A stretch of 64,000 bases of DNA. Origin: Rhizobium sp. RU33A. Lineage in GTDB: Bacteria; Pseudomonadota; Alphaproteobacteria; Rhizobiales; Rhizobiaceae. The notes below the pieces were generated by a model. The model was not told the DNA's origin, did no database searches, and saw only the letters and a program-made list of their open reading frames with translations. The stretch covers positions 62,001-126,000 of the forward strand of contig NZ_FTMQ01000004.1 of the NCBI RefSeq assembly GCF_900156055.1. The letters run 5' to 3'. The position numbers and the translations under genes were made by a program. Of this stretch, positions 35,313-43,730 are shown in pieces. How positions within the stretch are numbered: position 1 is the first letter of the stretch; the number at the start of each line of letters is the position of its first letter.

Positions 35313-36515
35313 ATGAAGCAATCGGACGTAAGCAGCATGATCGACAATGCCCGGCCCCGGCGCCTTTCAGTCCTCGGCTCGACCGGCTCGATCGGCGTCA
35401 ACACGCTCGACGTGATCGAGCAACTCGGCGGTCGCGACAGCTTCGAAGTGATGGCGCTGACCGGCAATGGCAATCTCGATCTGCTCGCCGAACAGGCCTG
35501 CCGCACCGGCGCGAAGCTCGCCGTCACCGCCGACGAAAGCCAGTATAGGACATTGAAGGACCTGCTGGCGGGCTCCGGCACGGATGTCGCAGCCGGCGCA
35601 AGCGGACTGGAAGAGGCTGCCGACATGGATGCCGGTTGGGTCATGGCAGCCATCGTCGGCACCGCCGGCCTCGCGCCGACCCTCAAAGCCGCCGCCCGCG
35701 GCGCAGATATCGCACTTGCCAACAAGGAATGCCTCGTCTCCGCCGGCCACCTCTTCGTCGAAGCGGTGAGACATGGCGGCGGACGGCTGATCCCTGTTGA
35801 CAGCGAACATTCGGCGATCTTCCAGTGCCTGGAGCAGGACCAGCGCCACGCGCTGGAGCGGATCGTGCTGACAGCATCCGGTGGTCCCTTCCGGACCCAC
35901 ACGCGCGAGCAGATGGCCAATGTCACGGTGCAGACGGCCCGCACCCATCCGAACTGGTCGATGGGCCTGAAGATCTCCGTCGGCAGCGCCTCGATGTTCA
36001 ACAAGGCGCTGGAGATGATCGAGGCCAAGCACCTGTTCGATGTCCGCCCCGACCAGATCGAGGTTGTCGTGCATCCGCAGTCGATCATCCATTCGATGGT
36101 CGGCTACACCGACGGCTCCGTCATCGCCCAGCTCGGCGTGCCGGATATGCGCACCGCCATCGGCTATGCCCTGACCTATCCGAAGCGTCCGGCGCTCAAT
36201 GTCGACCGGCTCGATTTTGCCAAGCTGGCAAGGCTCGATTTCGAAGCCCCGGACGAGACCCGTTTCCCGGCCCTTAGACTTGCCCGCACGGCGCTAGAAC
36301 GTGGTGGCCTGCAGGGCGCCATCTTGAACGCCGCCGAAGAAACCGCCTTCAACGCCTTCGTCGAGGACAAGATCCGCTTCCTCGACATGGCCGACGTGGT
36401 GCAGACGGTCATGGACGCGATGGTCGAGGGCGTGCCGGCGGATACGATCGCCGACGTCTATGCGGCGGATAACGAGGCGCGGCGCAAGGCGGCTGAGGTT
36501 ATCGCAGCCAGGTAA
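35313..36515 (+). CDS. dxr: 1-deoxy-D-xylulose 5-phosphate reductoisomerase
   Basis: 400 residues with NADPH-binding GSTGSIGVNTLDV near residue 23, the metal/substrate segments NKECLVSAG and PVDSEHSAIFQCL, and ASGGPFR. It makes 2-C-methyl-D-erythritol 4-phosphate in the MEP isoprenoid pathway. The ATG at 35313 and one at 35340 are both possible; neither has a strong ribosome site. The gene converges on the serine hydrolase with an 8-base gap. Confidence 0.95.
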   Translation: MKQSDVSSMIDNARPRRLSVLGSTGSIGVNTLDVIEQLGGRDSFEVMALTGNGNLDLLAEQACRTGAKLAVTADESQYRTLKDLLAGSGTDVAAGASGLEEAADMDAGWVMAAIVGTAGLAPTLKAAARGADIALANKECLVSAGHLFVEAVRHGGGRLIPVDSEHSAIFQCLEQDQRHALERIVLTASGGPFRTHTREQMANVTVQTARTHPNWSMGLKISVGSASMFNKALEMIEAKHLFDVRPDQIEVVVHPQSIIHSMVGYTDGSVIAQLGVPDMRTAIGYALTYPKRPALNVDRLDFAKLARLDFEAPDETRFPALRLARTALERGGLQGAILNAAEETAFNAFVEDKIRFLDMADVVQTVMDAMVEGVPADTIADVYAADNEARRKAAEVIAAR

Positions 36516-36523
36516 CTTCCGGC

Positions 36524-37642
36524 CTATCGATCGTATACTGCGGCGCGCAGCATTTCCGGATAGGCGCCGTTGCAACCTTCGAGCGCGTTGTTGGTGAGGC
36601 TGACGACGGTGAGGCGCTCGGCCGGATCGATGAACCAGGTATTCCCGTAGACACCGCCCCACTGGATCGCCCCTTTCGGGAGCGCCGTCATCGCCGCGAC
36701 GGGATCGGAGACCAAGCCGCCGACGAAGGTAAAGCGATAGCCGGGCTCGCCTTCGATGTCGCCGATCTGATTGGAGAGTGCGGCATGCGCCATTTCCGGC
36801 GAGAGCAGACTGCCGCCCCCGGTCCGCAGCATTTCCAGTAGACTCAAGACGTCCTGCGCCGTGCCGGCCATACCAGCACCACCTGACTGGAAAGCCCTCG
36901 GATTGAAAATGCGACCCGGTGAAAAGACGGTTCGCCAGTTATCCTCGTCACCGCTGACCCAGGGGTCAGGCATGCGAACAGGTCGACCCGGATGATCGGC
37001 ATAGGCAACCGCGAGGCGCGCGGGATCCGTCACATGGAAGCGCGCATCGGCCATACCGAGCGGGCCGGCGGCATGATGGACGACAGCATCTTCAAGCATC
37101 CCTCCATGGAGGGCAGCAAGCACACCGCCGAGAATGTCGGTGGCAAAGGAATAGGCCCAGCGACTGCCAGGCTCGAAGGCGAGCGGGATGGCATTGTGGC
37201 GGCTGAAATTGTCTTCGAGGCTCAGTTCCGTATTCCCGAGGCCGAGCGTCATACGCTGCCCCTCGGGCAGGAGCTCCAGCGCCGGATCATAGAGCAGACC
37301 GGATGTGTGGGTGAAAAGATGGTGGATAGTGATCACGCCTTCGCGACCATCAGGTGCCCTCGGTCTGAACCAGGGCAGGTATTGCGAGACGCGGTCGTCG
37401 AGCTTGAGCAGCCCCTTCTCGATCATCGCAAGGGCCGTGACCGCAACGATCGGCTTGGTGACGGAGGCATAGCGGAAGATCGTATCGAGACGGACACGCA
37501 ACCCCGCCTCGCGGTCGGCAAAACCCGCTGCCTTTTCAAGGATCGGTTCGCCATCCTTATACACCAGCACCACGGCGCCCGTGATGCGTTCTTCCTCGAT
37601 CACCCTGTCGACCAGGGTATTCACGCGTGCGGCTATACTCAC
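36524..37642 (-). CDS. Serine hydrolase of the beta-lactamase/DD-peptidase fold
   Basis: 372 residues of the class C beta-lactamase-related family. SxxK is SVTK near residue 63 (FRYASVTKPIVAV), followed by YLPW and HLFTHTSGLLYDP. No signal peptide, so it is probably a cytosolic esterase or amidase rather than an antibiotic beta-lactamase. I start at the GTG at 37642, placed ten bases after GGGAGG; the upstream TTG reading is less likely. It reads away from the hemA terminator. Confidence 0.83.
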   Translation of the reverse strand: MSIAARVNTLVDRVIEEERITGAVVLVYKDGEPILEKAAGFADREAGLRVRLDTIFRYASVTKPIVAVTALAMIEKGLLKLDDRVSQYLPWFRPRAPDGREGVITIHHLFTHTSGLLYDPALELLPEGQRMTLGLGNTELSLEDNFSRHNAIPLAFEPGSRWAYSFATDILGGVLAALHGGMLEDAVVHHAAGPLGMADARFHVTDPARLAVAYADHPGRPVRMPDPWVSGDEDNWRTVFSPGRIFNPRAFQSGGAGMAGTAQDVLSLLEMLRTGGGSLLSPEMAHAALSNQIGDIEGEPGYRFTFVGGLVSDPVAAMTALPKGAIQWGGVYGNTWFIDPAERLTVVSLTNNALEGCNGAYPEMLRAAVYDR

Positions 37643-37661
37643 GTTCTCGAAACCTCCCAAA

Positions 37662-37697
37662 GAAAAATGCGGGCTCCGTTTCCGGAACCCGCATCTT
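37662..37697 (-). terminator. Rho-independent terminator of hemA
   Basis: On the minus strand ATGCGGG-TT-CCG, loop GAAA, CGG-AG-CCCGCAT then TTTTTC: a stem of ten pairs interrupted by an internal loop, with a T-run, 24 bases after the hemA stop. Confidence 0.85.
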
Positions 37698-37720
37698 TAT
37701 GAAGGTCTGCTATGAGGCGA

Positions 37721-38935
37721 TCAAGCCACCGCACGGGCGAGCGCGCAGCGCGACCAGAGCTGGTGCAGCGAGCCGACGAGATGTTCGAGATCGGCGTCCG
37801 AATGCAGAGGCGTCGGGGTGATGCGCAGCCGCTCGGTCTTTTTCGGGACCGTCGGATAGTTGATCGGCTGCACGTAGATGGAACAGTTGTCGAGCAGCAG
37901 ATCGGAGATCCACTTGCACTTGGCGGCATCGCCGACCATGACCGGCACGATATGGCTCGGGTTCGGCATATGCGGAATGCCGGCCTTGTCGAGCATGGCA
38001 CGCAGACGACGTACGCGCTCCTGATGGGCGAAGCGCTCCACCTGGCTGGTCTTGAGATGGCGGATCGAGGCGACAGCGCCGGCAGCGAGTGCCGGCGGAA
38101 GCGCCGTCGTGAAGATGAAGCCCGAGGCAAACGAGCGGACGAAATCGCAAAGTGCTGTCGAGGCAGCGATATAGCCACCCATGACGCCGAAGGCCTTTCC
38201 AAGCGTGCCTTCGATCACCGTCAGGCGATCCATCAGGCCTTCGCGCTCCGCAATGCCGCCGCCATGGGCGCCGTACATGCCGACCGCATGGACTTCGTCT
38301 AGATAGGTCATCGCGCCGTACTTGTCGGCAAGATCGCAGATTTCCTTGATCGGCGCGATGTCGCCATCCATCGAATAGACGGACTCGAATGCGATCATCT
38401 TCGGCGCCTTGGGATCGGCGGCAGCAAGCTTGGCTTCGAGATCCTTGACGTCGTTATGCTTCCAGATGACGCGTTCGGCCTTGGAATGGCGAATGCCTTC
38501 GATCATCGAGGCATGGTTGAGGGCGTCGGAGAAGATGATCAGGCCCGGGATCTTGGCACCGAGCGTGCCGAGCGCTGCCCAGTTGGAGACATAGCCCGAG
38601 GTGAAGATCAGCGCCGACTCCTTGCCGTGCAGATCGGCAAGTTCGCGTTCGAGAAGAACGTGATAGTGGTTGGTGCCAGAGATATTCCGGGTGCCTCCCG
38701 CACCCGCGCCACAGTCATCGATCGCCTTTTTCATGGCATCGATGACAACAGGGTTCTGGCCCATGCCGAGATAGTCGTTGGAACACCAGACGGTGACGTC
38801 CTGGGTGCCGTTTTCGGTGTAGCGGGTCGCGCGGGGGAAATTGCCACGCTGGCGTTCGAGATCAGCGAAGACGCGGTAGCGGCCTTCCTCGTGAAGTCCC
38901 GCCAGCTGCTCCGTGAAAAACGCCTCGAAATCCAT
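37721..38935 (-). CDS. hemA: 5-aminolevulinate synthase
   Basis: 404 residues of the alpha-oxoamine synthase family. It starts [23 protein letters not shown] lysine lies in [14 protein letters not shown] near residue 245, and the CoA/glycine-binding [17 protein letters not shown] is present. It condenses glycine and succinyl-CoA to ALA, the alphaproteobacterial C4 route to haem and B12. I prefer the ATG at 38935, the usual family start, over the open frame to 38998. An FNR/FixK-type box lies about 150 bases upstream. Confidence 0.95.
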   Translation of the reverse strand: MDFEAFFTEQLAGLHEEGRYRVFADLERQRGNFPRATRYTENGTQDVTVWCSNDYLGMGQNPVVIDAMKKAIDDCGAGAGGTRNISGTNHYHVLLERELADLHGKESALIFTSGYVSNWAALGTLGAKIPGLIIFSDALNHASMIEGIRHSKAERVIWKHNDVKDLEAKLAAADPKAPKMIAFESVYSMDGDIAPIKEICDLADKYGAMTYLDEVHAVGMYGAHGGGIAEREGLMDRLTVIEGTLGKAFGVMGGYIAASTALCDFVRSFASGFIFTTALPPALAAGAVASIRHLKTSQVERFAHQERVRRLRAMLDKAGIPHMPNPSHIVPVMVGDAAKCKWISDLLLDNCSIYVQPINYPTVPKKTERLRITPTPLHSDADLEHLVGSLHQLWSRCALARAVA

Positions 38936-39082
38936 TCCTGTCACTCCAGTATTTGATACCCTTTTGAGTATCTCGGGCAGCGCGGTCAACCCCGGCATTG
39001 TACATTCATTCTAAACTGCGACAAAAGGCGCGAACATTAGAAGCCTTACACATACATCCTAACGGTTCGTAGTCATTCGAAC

Positions 39083-39096
39083 TTGATCTGCGTCAA
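39083..39096. promoter_or_regulatory. FNR/FixK-type binding site upstream of hemA
   Basis: TTGATCTGCGTCAA matches the TTGAT-N4-ATCAA consensus at nine of ten positions. It is 148 bases upstream of the hemA ATG in a 222-base gap whose other feature is the terminator of the cut operon. FnrN/FixK control of hemA in response to oxygen is known in several rhizobia and Rhodobacter; regulation here is inferred. Confidence 0.65.
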
Positions 39097-39103
39097 ACTT
39101 GGA

Positions 39104-39134
39104 GAAAAAGGACGGCCTAAGCCGCCCTTTTCCG
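39104..39134 (-). terminator. Rho-independent terminator of the cut operon
   Basis: Eleven-base near-perfect stem AAAAGGGCGGC/GCCGTCCTTTT with loop TTAG on the minus strand, followed by T-rich TTCTCC, 24 bases after the cutM stop. Confidence 0.85.
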
Positions 39135-39157
39135 TTTTTGCGGGAAAACGGGAGCGA

Positions 39158-39958
39158 TCAGGAGGCCTGAACAGCCCGCTTCGCCATCACCCGGATCAGA
39201 TTTGCGCGGTATTCTGCAGTGCAATGTAGGTCCGACATCAGCTCCGACGAATCAATTTCGACACCTGCGACAGCTTGCGCTGACCAGTTGGTCGAGAGAG
39301 CAGCCTCCAGTCCGGCATGGCGGAAGACGCCTGACGATCCGGCACCGGTCACGGCGACACGAACGCCCCCTGCACCTTTCGACACAAAGACGCCGGTCAT
39401 CGCATAACGCGAGGCCGGGTTGGCGAACTTGGCATAGGCAGCCTTCTCCGGCGCGTCGAAACGGATGGCCGTGATGATTTCATCCTCGGCAAGCGCTGTT
39501 TCGAACAGGCCAGTGAAGAAGTCGTCAGCCGCGATCTCGCGCGCATTGGTGACGACAGTCGCCCCGAGGCCGAGCACGGCCGACGGATAGTCGGCAGCTG
39601 GATCGTCATTGGCGACGGAACCGCCGATCGTGCCCATGTGGCGCACATGCGGGTCACCGATCATCGAGGCCAGATGACAAAGCGCCGGGCAGACTGCACG
39701 GATAGCTGCCGACGACGCGACTTCCGCATGGGTGGCGGCCGCGCCGATGGTGACGCGACGACCGTCCACCTTGATGCCCTTGAGGGTGTCGATGTGGCGC
39801 AGATCGACAAGGTCCGACGGCTGGGCGAGGCGCTGCTTGAGCGCCGCGATCAGCGTCTGGCCGCCGGCGATGTACTTGCCGTCTTCGGCACCGGACAAGA
39901 GCTTTCCGGCATCCTCGACGGAAGAGGCGCGATGGTAGCTGGTGGAATAGAGCTGCAT
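39158..39958 (-). CDS. Molybdenum hydroxylase FAD-binding subunit (CutM/CoxM-like)
   Basis: 266 residues of the FAD_binding_5/CO_deh_flav_C family: AGGQTLIAALKQRL near residue 32 (FAD pyrophosphate loop) and HVRHMGTIGGSVANDDPAAD near residue 107. It carries electrons from the 2Fe-2S subunit to acceptors. Third gene of a cutS-cutL-cutM operon; the cutL stop is 14 bases upstream. Confidence 0.85.
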   Translation of the reverse strand: MQLYSTSYHRASSVEDAGKLLSGAEDGKYIAGGQTLIAALKQRLAQPSDLVDLRHIDTLKGIKVDGRRVTIGAAATHAEVASSAAIRAVCPALCHLASMIGDPHVRHMGTIGGSVANDDPAADYPSAVLGLGATVVTNAREIAADDFFTGLFETALAEDEIITAIRFDAPEKAAYAKFANPASRYAMTGVFVSKGAGGVRVAVTGAGSSGVFRHAGLEAALSTNWSAQAVAGVEIDSSELMSDLHCTAEYRANLIRVMAKRAVQAS

Positions 39959-39972
39959 GGTCCTCTCCTCCC

Positions 39973-42339
39973 TTATTCGGCTGCCTGGCGGGTCGCATTG
40001 GCCTGGAGCGCACTCCAGACGGCAAGCGGCGTCGCCGGCATGTTGAGGTCGTTATTGCTGATTGCATCGGTGATCGCGTTGATCAGCGCCGGCGGCGAAC
40101 CGATGGCACCGGCCTCGCCGCAGCCCTTGATGCCGAGCGGATTGCCCGGGCACGGCGTGTTCTGGTGCGAGACGTTGAAGGACGGCAGGTCGTCGGCGCG
40201 CGGCATGGCGTAATCCATGTAGCTTGCCGTGAGCAGCTGGCCCGTCTGCGGATCGTAATGCACGGCTTCCAGCAGGGCCTGGCCGATGCCCTGTGCGATA
40301 CCGCCATGCACCTGGCCCTCGACGATCATCGGATTGATGATGTTGCCGAAGTCGTCTGCAGCGACGAACTGGACGATCTCGGTCTTGCCGGTTTCCGGAT
40401 CGACCTCGACTTCCGCGATGTAGCAGCCGGCCGGGAAGGTGAAGTTTGAGGGATCGTAGAAGGCACCCTCCTTCAAGCCCGGCTCCATGCCGGACGGCAG
40501 GTTGTGTGCGGTATAGGCGGCTAGCGCCACCTGGAACCAGGGCAGCGTCTTGTCGGTCCCGGCGACCTTGAGCTCGCCATTTTCGATGACGATGTCGCTC
40601 TCGTCGGCTTCCATCAGATGGGCTGCGATCTTTTTCGCCTTGGCCTCGACCTTGTCGAGCGCCTTGACGATCGCCGACATGCCGACGGCACCGGAACGGG
40701 AACCATAGGTGCCCATGCCCATCTGCACCTTGTCGGTATCGCCATGCACGATGGAGACATTGTCGATCGGCAGGCCGAAGCGTTCGGAGACGAGCTGGGC
40801 GAAGGTGGTCTCATGGCCCTGGCCATGGCTGTGCGAGCCGGTGAGCACTTCGACCGTGCCGACCGCATTGACGCGGACCTCAGCTGATTCCCACAAGCCC
40901 ACGCCAGCGCCGAGCGAGCCGACCGCCGCCGACGGCGCGATGCCGCAGGCCTCGATATAGCAGCTCATGCCGATCCCGCGCAGCTTGCCGCGCCGTGCAG
41001 CTTCCGCCTTGCGGGCAGGGAAACCGTTCCAGTCGGCAGCGCCCATCGCAGCATCCAACGAGGCGTCGTAATCGCCCGCGTCGTAACACATGATGACAGG
41101 CGTCTGGTACGGGAAGGTGCGAACGAAGTTCTGCCGGCGGAGGTCTGCCGGGGATACGCCGAGTTCTCGCGCGGCCGTTTCGACGGTGCGCTCCAGCAGA
41201 TAGGTCGCCTCGGGACGCCCGGCGCCGCGATAGGCATCGACCGGCACTGTATTGGTATAGACCGTGCGGACATTGGCATGGATTGCCGGGATCGCATACT
41301 GGCCCGACAGCAGCGTTGCGTAGAGATAGGTCGGCACCGAGGACGAGAAGAGCGACATGTATGCGCCGAGATTGGCGATCGTGTCGACCTTGAGGCCGAT
41401 GATGTTGTTGTCCTTGTCGAAGGCCATCTTCACCTTGGAGACATGGTCGCGACCATGCGCATCGGTGAGGAAGGCTTCCGTCCGGTCAGAGGTCCACTTG
41501 ACCGGCACGCCGGTTTTCTTCGAGGCCCAGAGACAGACGATTTCCTCCGGATAGATGTAAATCTTCGAGCCGAAGCCACCACCGACATCGGGTGCGATGA
41601 CGCGCAACTTGTTCTCGGGCGCCACGTTATAGAAGGCGCTCATGACGAGGCGCGCGACATGGGGGTTCTGCGAGGTGGTGTAGCAGGTGTAATGGTCTTC
41701 CGCCGTGTCGTAGATGCCGAGCGTCGCGCGCGGCTCCATCGGGTTGGGCGAGAGGCGGTTGTTGAGGATCTCGATCTCGGTGACATGTGCGGCGCTCGCG
41801 ATCGCGGCATCCGCCAAGGCGCTGTCGCCGATCTCCCAGTCGAATATCAGGTTGCCGGGGGCTTCCGGATGGATCTGCGGCGCGCCTGATTTCAGCGCAT
41901 CTACAGCACCGGTGACGACAGGCAATTCTTCGTATTCGACGACGACGGCTTCGGAGGCATCGCGGGCCTCGCCGATGCTATCGGCGACGACGATCGCGAC
42001 GGCATCGCCGACATACCGTACGGTTTCGTGCGCCAGCGGCCGCCAGGCGCCCATCTTCATCGGCGTGCCGTCCTTGGAATGGACCATCCAGCCGCAAATC
42101 AGGTTGCCGATGCCATCGGCCAATAGCTGCTTGCCGTCGAGCACGTCGATGACACCCGGCATGGCCTTGGCCGCGGAAACATCGATTGATGTGATCTTGG
42201 CATGCGCATAGGGCGACCGGACGAAATAGGCATATTTCATGCCGGGGACGACCATGTCGTCGGTATACCGGCCCTTGCCGGTTAGGAAACGCTTGTCTTC
42301 CTTGCGCGCCACACGTGCGCCGATTCCTTCAACACCCAT
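39973..42339 (-). CDS. Molybdenum hydroxylase large subunit (CutL/CoxL-like, form II signature)
   Basis: 788 residues of the xanthine dehydrogenase superfamily. It has a GVGGGFGSK-like loop (PDVGGGFGSKIYIY), the active-site loop AYRGAGR near residue 370, and the catalytic Glu in GIKGCGEAGAIG near residue 745. True CO dehydrogenases (form I) have AYRCSFR, in which Cys holds copper; the form II loop here lacks that Cys, so CO oxidation is unlikely and another aldehyde or N-heterocycle is more probable. Operon context cutS-cutL-cutM is complete. Confidence 0.88.
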   Translation of the reverse strand: MGVEGIGARVARKEDKRFLTGKGRYTDDMVVPGMKYAYFVRSPYAHAKITSIDVSAAKAMPGVIDVLDGKQLLADGIGNLICGWMVHSKDGTPMKMGAWRPLAHETVRYVGDAVAIVVADSIGEARDASEAVVVEYEELPVVTGAVDALKSGAPQIHPEAPGNLIFDWEIGDSALADAAIASAAHVTEIEILNNRLSPNPMEPRATLGIYDTAEDHYTCYTTSQNPHVARLVMSAFYNVAPENKLRVIAPDVGGGFGSKIYIYPEEIVCLWASKKTGVPVKWTSDRTEAFLTDAHGRDHVSKVKMAFDKDNNIIGLKVDTIANLGAYMSLFSSSVPTYLYATLLSGQYAIPAIHANVRTVYTNTVPVDAYRGAGRPEATYLLERTVETAARELGVSPADLRRQNFVRTFPYQTPVIMCYDAGDYDASLDAAMGAADWNGFPARKAEAARRGKLRGIGMSCYIEACGIAPSAAVGSLGAGVGLWESAEVRVNAVGTVEVLTGSHSHGQGHETTFAQLVSERFGLPIDNVSIVHGDTDKVQMGMGTYGSRSGAVGMSAIVKALDKVEAKAKKIAAHLMEADESDIVIENGELKVAGTDKTLPWFQVALAAYTAHNLPSGMEPGLKEGAFYDPSNFTFPAGCYIAEVEVDPETGKTEIVQFVAADDFGNIINPMIVEGQVHGGIAQGIGQALLEAVHYDPQTGQLLTASYMDYAMPRADDLPSFNVSHQNTPCPGNPLGIKGCGEAGAIGSPPALINAITDAISNNDLNMPATPLAVWSALQANATRQAAE

Positions 42340-42373
42340 TTTCTTCTCCTCCAGAGAAACAGGAATTAGGTCT

Positions 42374-42397
42374 TAGGCAGTAGGCAGTAGGCAGTAG
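42374..42397. repeat. Three tandem copies of TAGGCAG
   Basis: TAGGCAG at 42374-42380, 42381-42387 and 42388-42394 plus a final TAG. It lies in the 175-base gap between cutS and cutL. The AT-rich sequence after it and the later TTGGCTATTGGCTAA doublet are similarly repetitive. Simple-sequence repeats of this kind can vary in copy number. Confidence 0.8.
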
Positions 42398-42514
42398 CAA
42401 ATAGTGATTGGACCTACAGCGTCACGACTATGCTCGACGCGACCGAAAGTCCGTGCCCGAAGCTTCTCCGACGGAGCAGCTCCATTGGCTATTGGCTAAA
42501 TCCTACATCCCTCC

Positions 42515-43003
42515 CTATTCGGCGGCCTGACGGCCGGCGGTCATCGCTTCGTTGGCCGAGAGCACGGCCTTGACGATGTTGTGGTAGCCCGTGCAGCGAC
42601 AGATATTGCCTTCGAGCTCATGGCGGACGGTGGCCTCGTCGAGCGCACCGTTGTGACGACAGATCATGTCGAGCGCCGTCATCACCATACCCGGCGTACA
42701 GAAGCCGCATTGCAGGCCGTGATGCTCCTTGAAGGCCGCCTGCACCGGATGCAACTCGCCACCGGAAGAAAGGCCCTCGATCGTGGTGATCGAGGATCCC
42801 GACGCCTGGACGGCCAGGATCGAACAGCTCTTGATCGACTTGCCGTCCATGTGAACGACGCAGGTACCGCATTGCGTGGTATCGCAGCCCACATGCGTTC
42901 CCGTCAGACCAAGTTTTTCGCGAATGAAATGCACGAGCAGGGTGCGATCCTCGCACTCTCCGCTCACTGTCCGGCCATTCACCGTCAGTGTCACTTTAGC
43001 CAT
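42515..43003 (-). CDS. Molybdenum hydroxylase 2Fe-2S subunit (CutS/CoxS-like)
   Basis: 162 residues. N-terminal plant-type 2Fe-2S set [10 protein letters not shown] near residues 39-48 with a following Cys at 60, and C-terminal set [11 protein letters not shown] (about 99-103) and [10 protein letters not shown] (about 135). This is the small iron-sulfur subunit that passes electrons from the molybdenum site to FAD. The ATG at 43003 has an excellent GAGGAGG ribosome site. First gene of the operon. Confidence 0.9.
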   Translation of the reverse strand: MAKVTLTVNGRTVSGECEDRTLLVHFIREKLGLTGTHVGCDTTQCGTCVVHMDGKSIKSCSILAVQASGSSITTIEGLSSGGELHPVQAAFKEHHGLQCGFCTPGMVMTALDMICRHNGALDEATVRHELEGNICRCTGYHNIVKAVLSANEAMTAGRQAAE

Positions 43004-43313
43004 GTTGTTCCTCCTCGTGTCTCTCCCGGACACGGGAAGCATGGTGTGAGTTTTATGTGACATGTGCAACTGTCCAGAAGGTCGCAAACGAAAAAATCTG
43101 TGCCGCATTGCAGCATCAAACCGCCTGTAAATCCTGGGTTCATCTTCGGTGTCTCATGAAGTGGCGCACCCATCGGGTGTGAGCCACGGCCATGGACTTT
43201 CCAAGAGTCGGGGCTATGCTGATGAAAGCCTGAAGCCGCGTGGGGAGTGCTCGAGCGGCGGGGCAAAGTGTCAAAACAAGACCGGCTCGACCGGACGCGT
43301 GGAACTTGGAGAG
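43004..43313. other. 310-base gap between cutS and the glycine-zipper lipoprotein
   Basis: Holds divergent promoters by position. A hairpin at 43161-43187 (GTGGC/GCCAC outer stem, six-pair inner stem GCACCC/GGGTGT, loop ATC) and the sequence GCCGCGTGGGGAGTGC at 43235-43250, which recurs with one change at 43691-43706 in front of tamA, are the only structures I see. No small gene is convincing. Confidence 0.5.
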
Positions 43314-43583
43314 ATGAAGATGAAGAAAGCTCTTGTGCTGATGCTGGTCGGCCTTTCGGTCGCAGGCTGCAGCCAGACGGAACGAGGTGCCGGCATCGGC
43401 GCTGCCTCCGGCGCCATCATCGGTGGCATTGCCACGGGCAACGTCCGGGGTGCCGCTGTCGGTGCGGCCATCGGCGGCGTTGCAGGTGCCGTTATCGGTC
43501 GCGTCTCGGAACAGCCGGGCCAGTGCTACTACCGCGACCGCTACGGCAACCGTTACATCGACGCCTGCCCGCGCAGCTACTGA
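43314..43583 (+). CDS. Small glycine-zipper lipoprotein
   Basis: 89 residues. KALVLMLVGLSVAGC is a lipoprotein signal with lipobox VAGC. The rest is a glycine-zipper-type double helix (GAASGAIIGGIATGNVRGAA, then VGAAIGGVAGAVIGRV), typical of small outer- or inner-membrane-anchored lipoproteins of the YMGG/SlyB-like group, and ends in a Tyr/Arg-rich tail. GGAGAG precedes the ATG. Function unknown; it is terminated before tamA. Confidence 0.8.
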   Translation: MKMKKALVLMLVGLSVAGCSQTERGAGIGAASGAIIGGIATGNVRGAAVGAAIGGVAGAVIGRVSEQPGQCYYRDRYGNRYIDACPRSY

Positions 43584-43606
43584 CGCATTTGCCGCAAACG
43601 AGACAG

Positions 43607-43635
43607 GGCGGGAAGCAACACTTCCCGCCTTTTTT
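43607..43635 (+). terminator. Rho-independent terminator of the lipoprotein gene
   Basis: Perfect nine-base stem GGCGGGAAG/CTTCCCGCC, five-base loop, then six T. It lies 23 bases after the stop. Confidence 0.9.
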
Positions 43636-43730
43636 CATGAGTGCTTAAAAAGGGGGTATGCTATGAGGCGCATTTCCGCCTAAGTTGTCCGCCGGGTGGG
43701 GAGTGCCTGACGGATCGCGATGAAAGCGAC

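Noticed and set aside
36524-37642. Beta-lactamase resistance gene
   Set aside because: It has SxxK but no signal peptide and resembles the broad serine hydrolase/esterase family rather than a true class C beta-lactamase.
39973-42339. Genuine aerobic CO dehydrogenase
   Set aside because: The active-site loop lacks the copper-binding Cys of form I enzymes.
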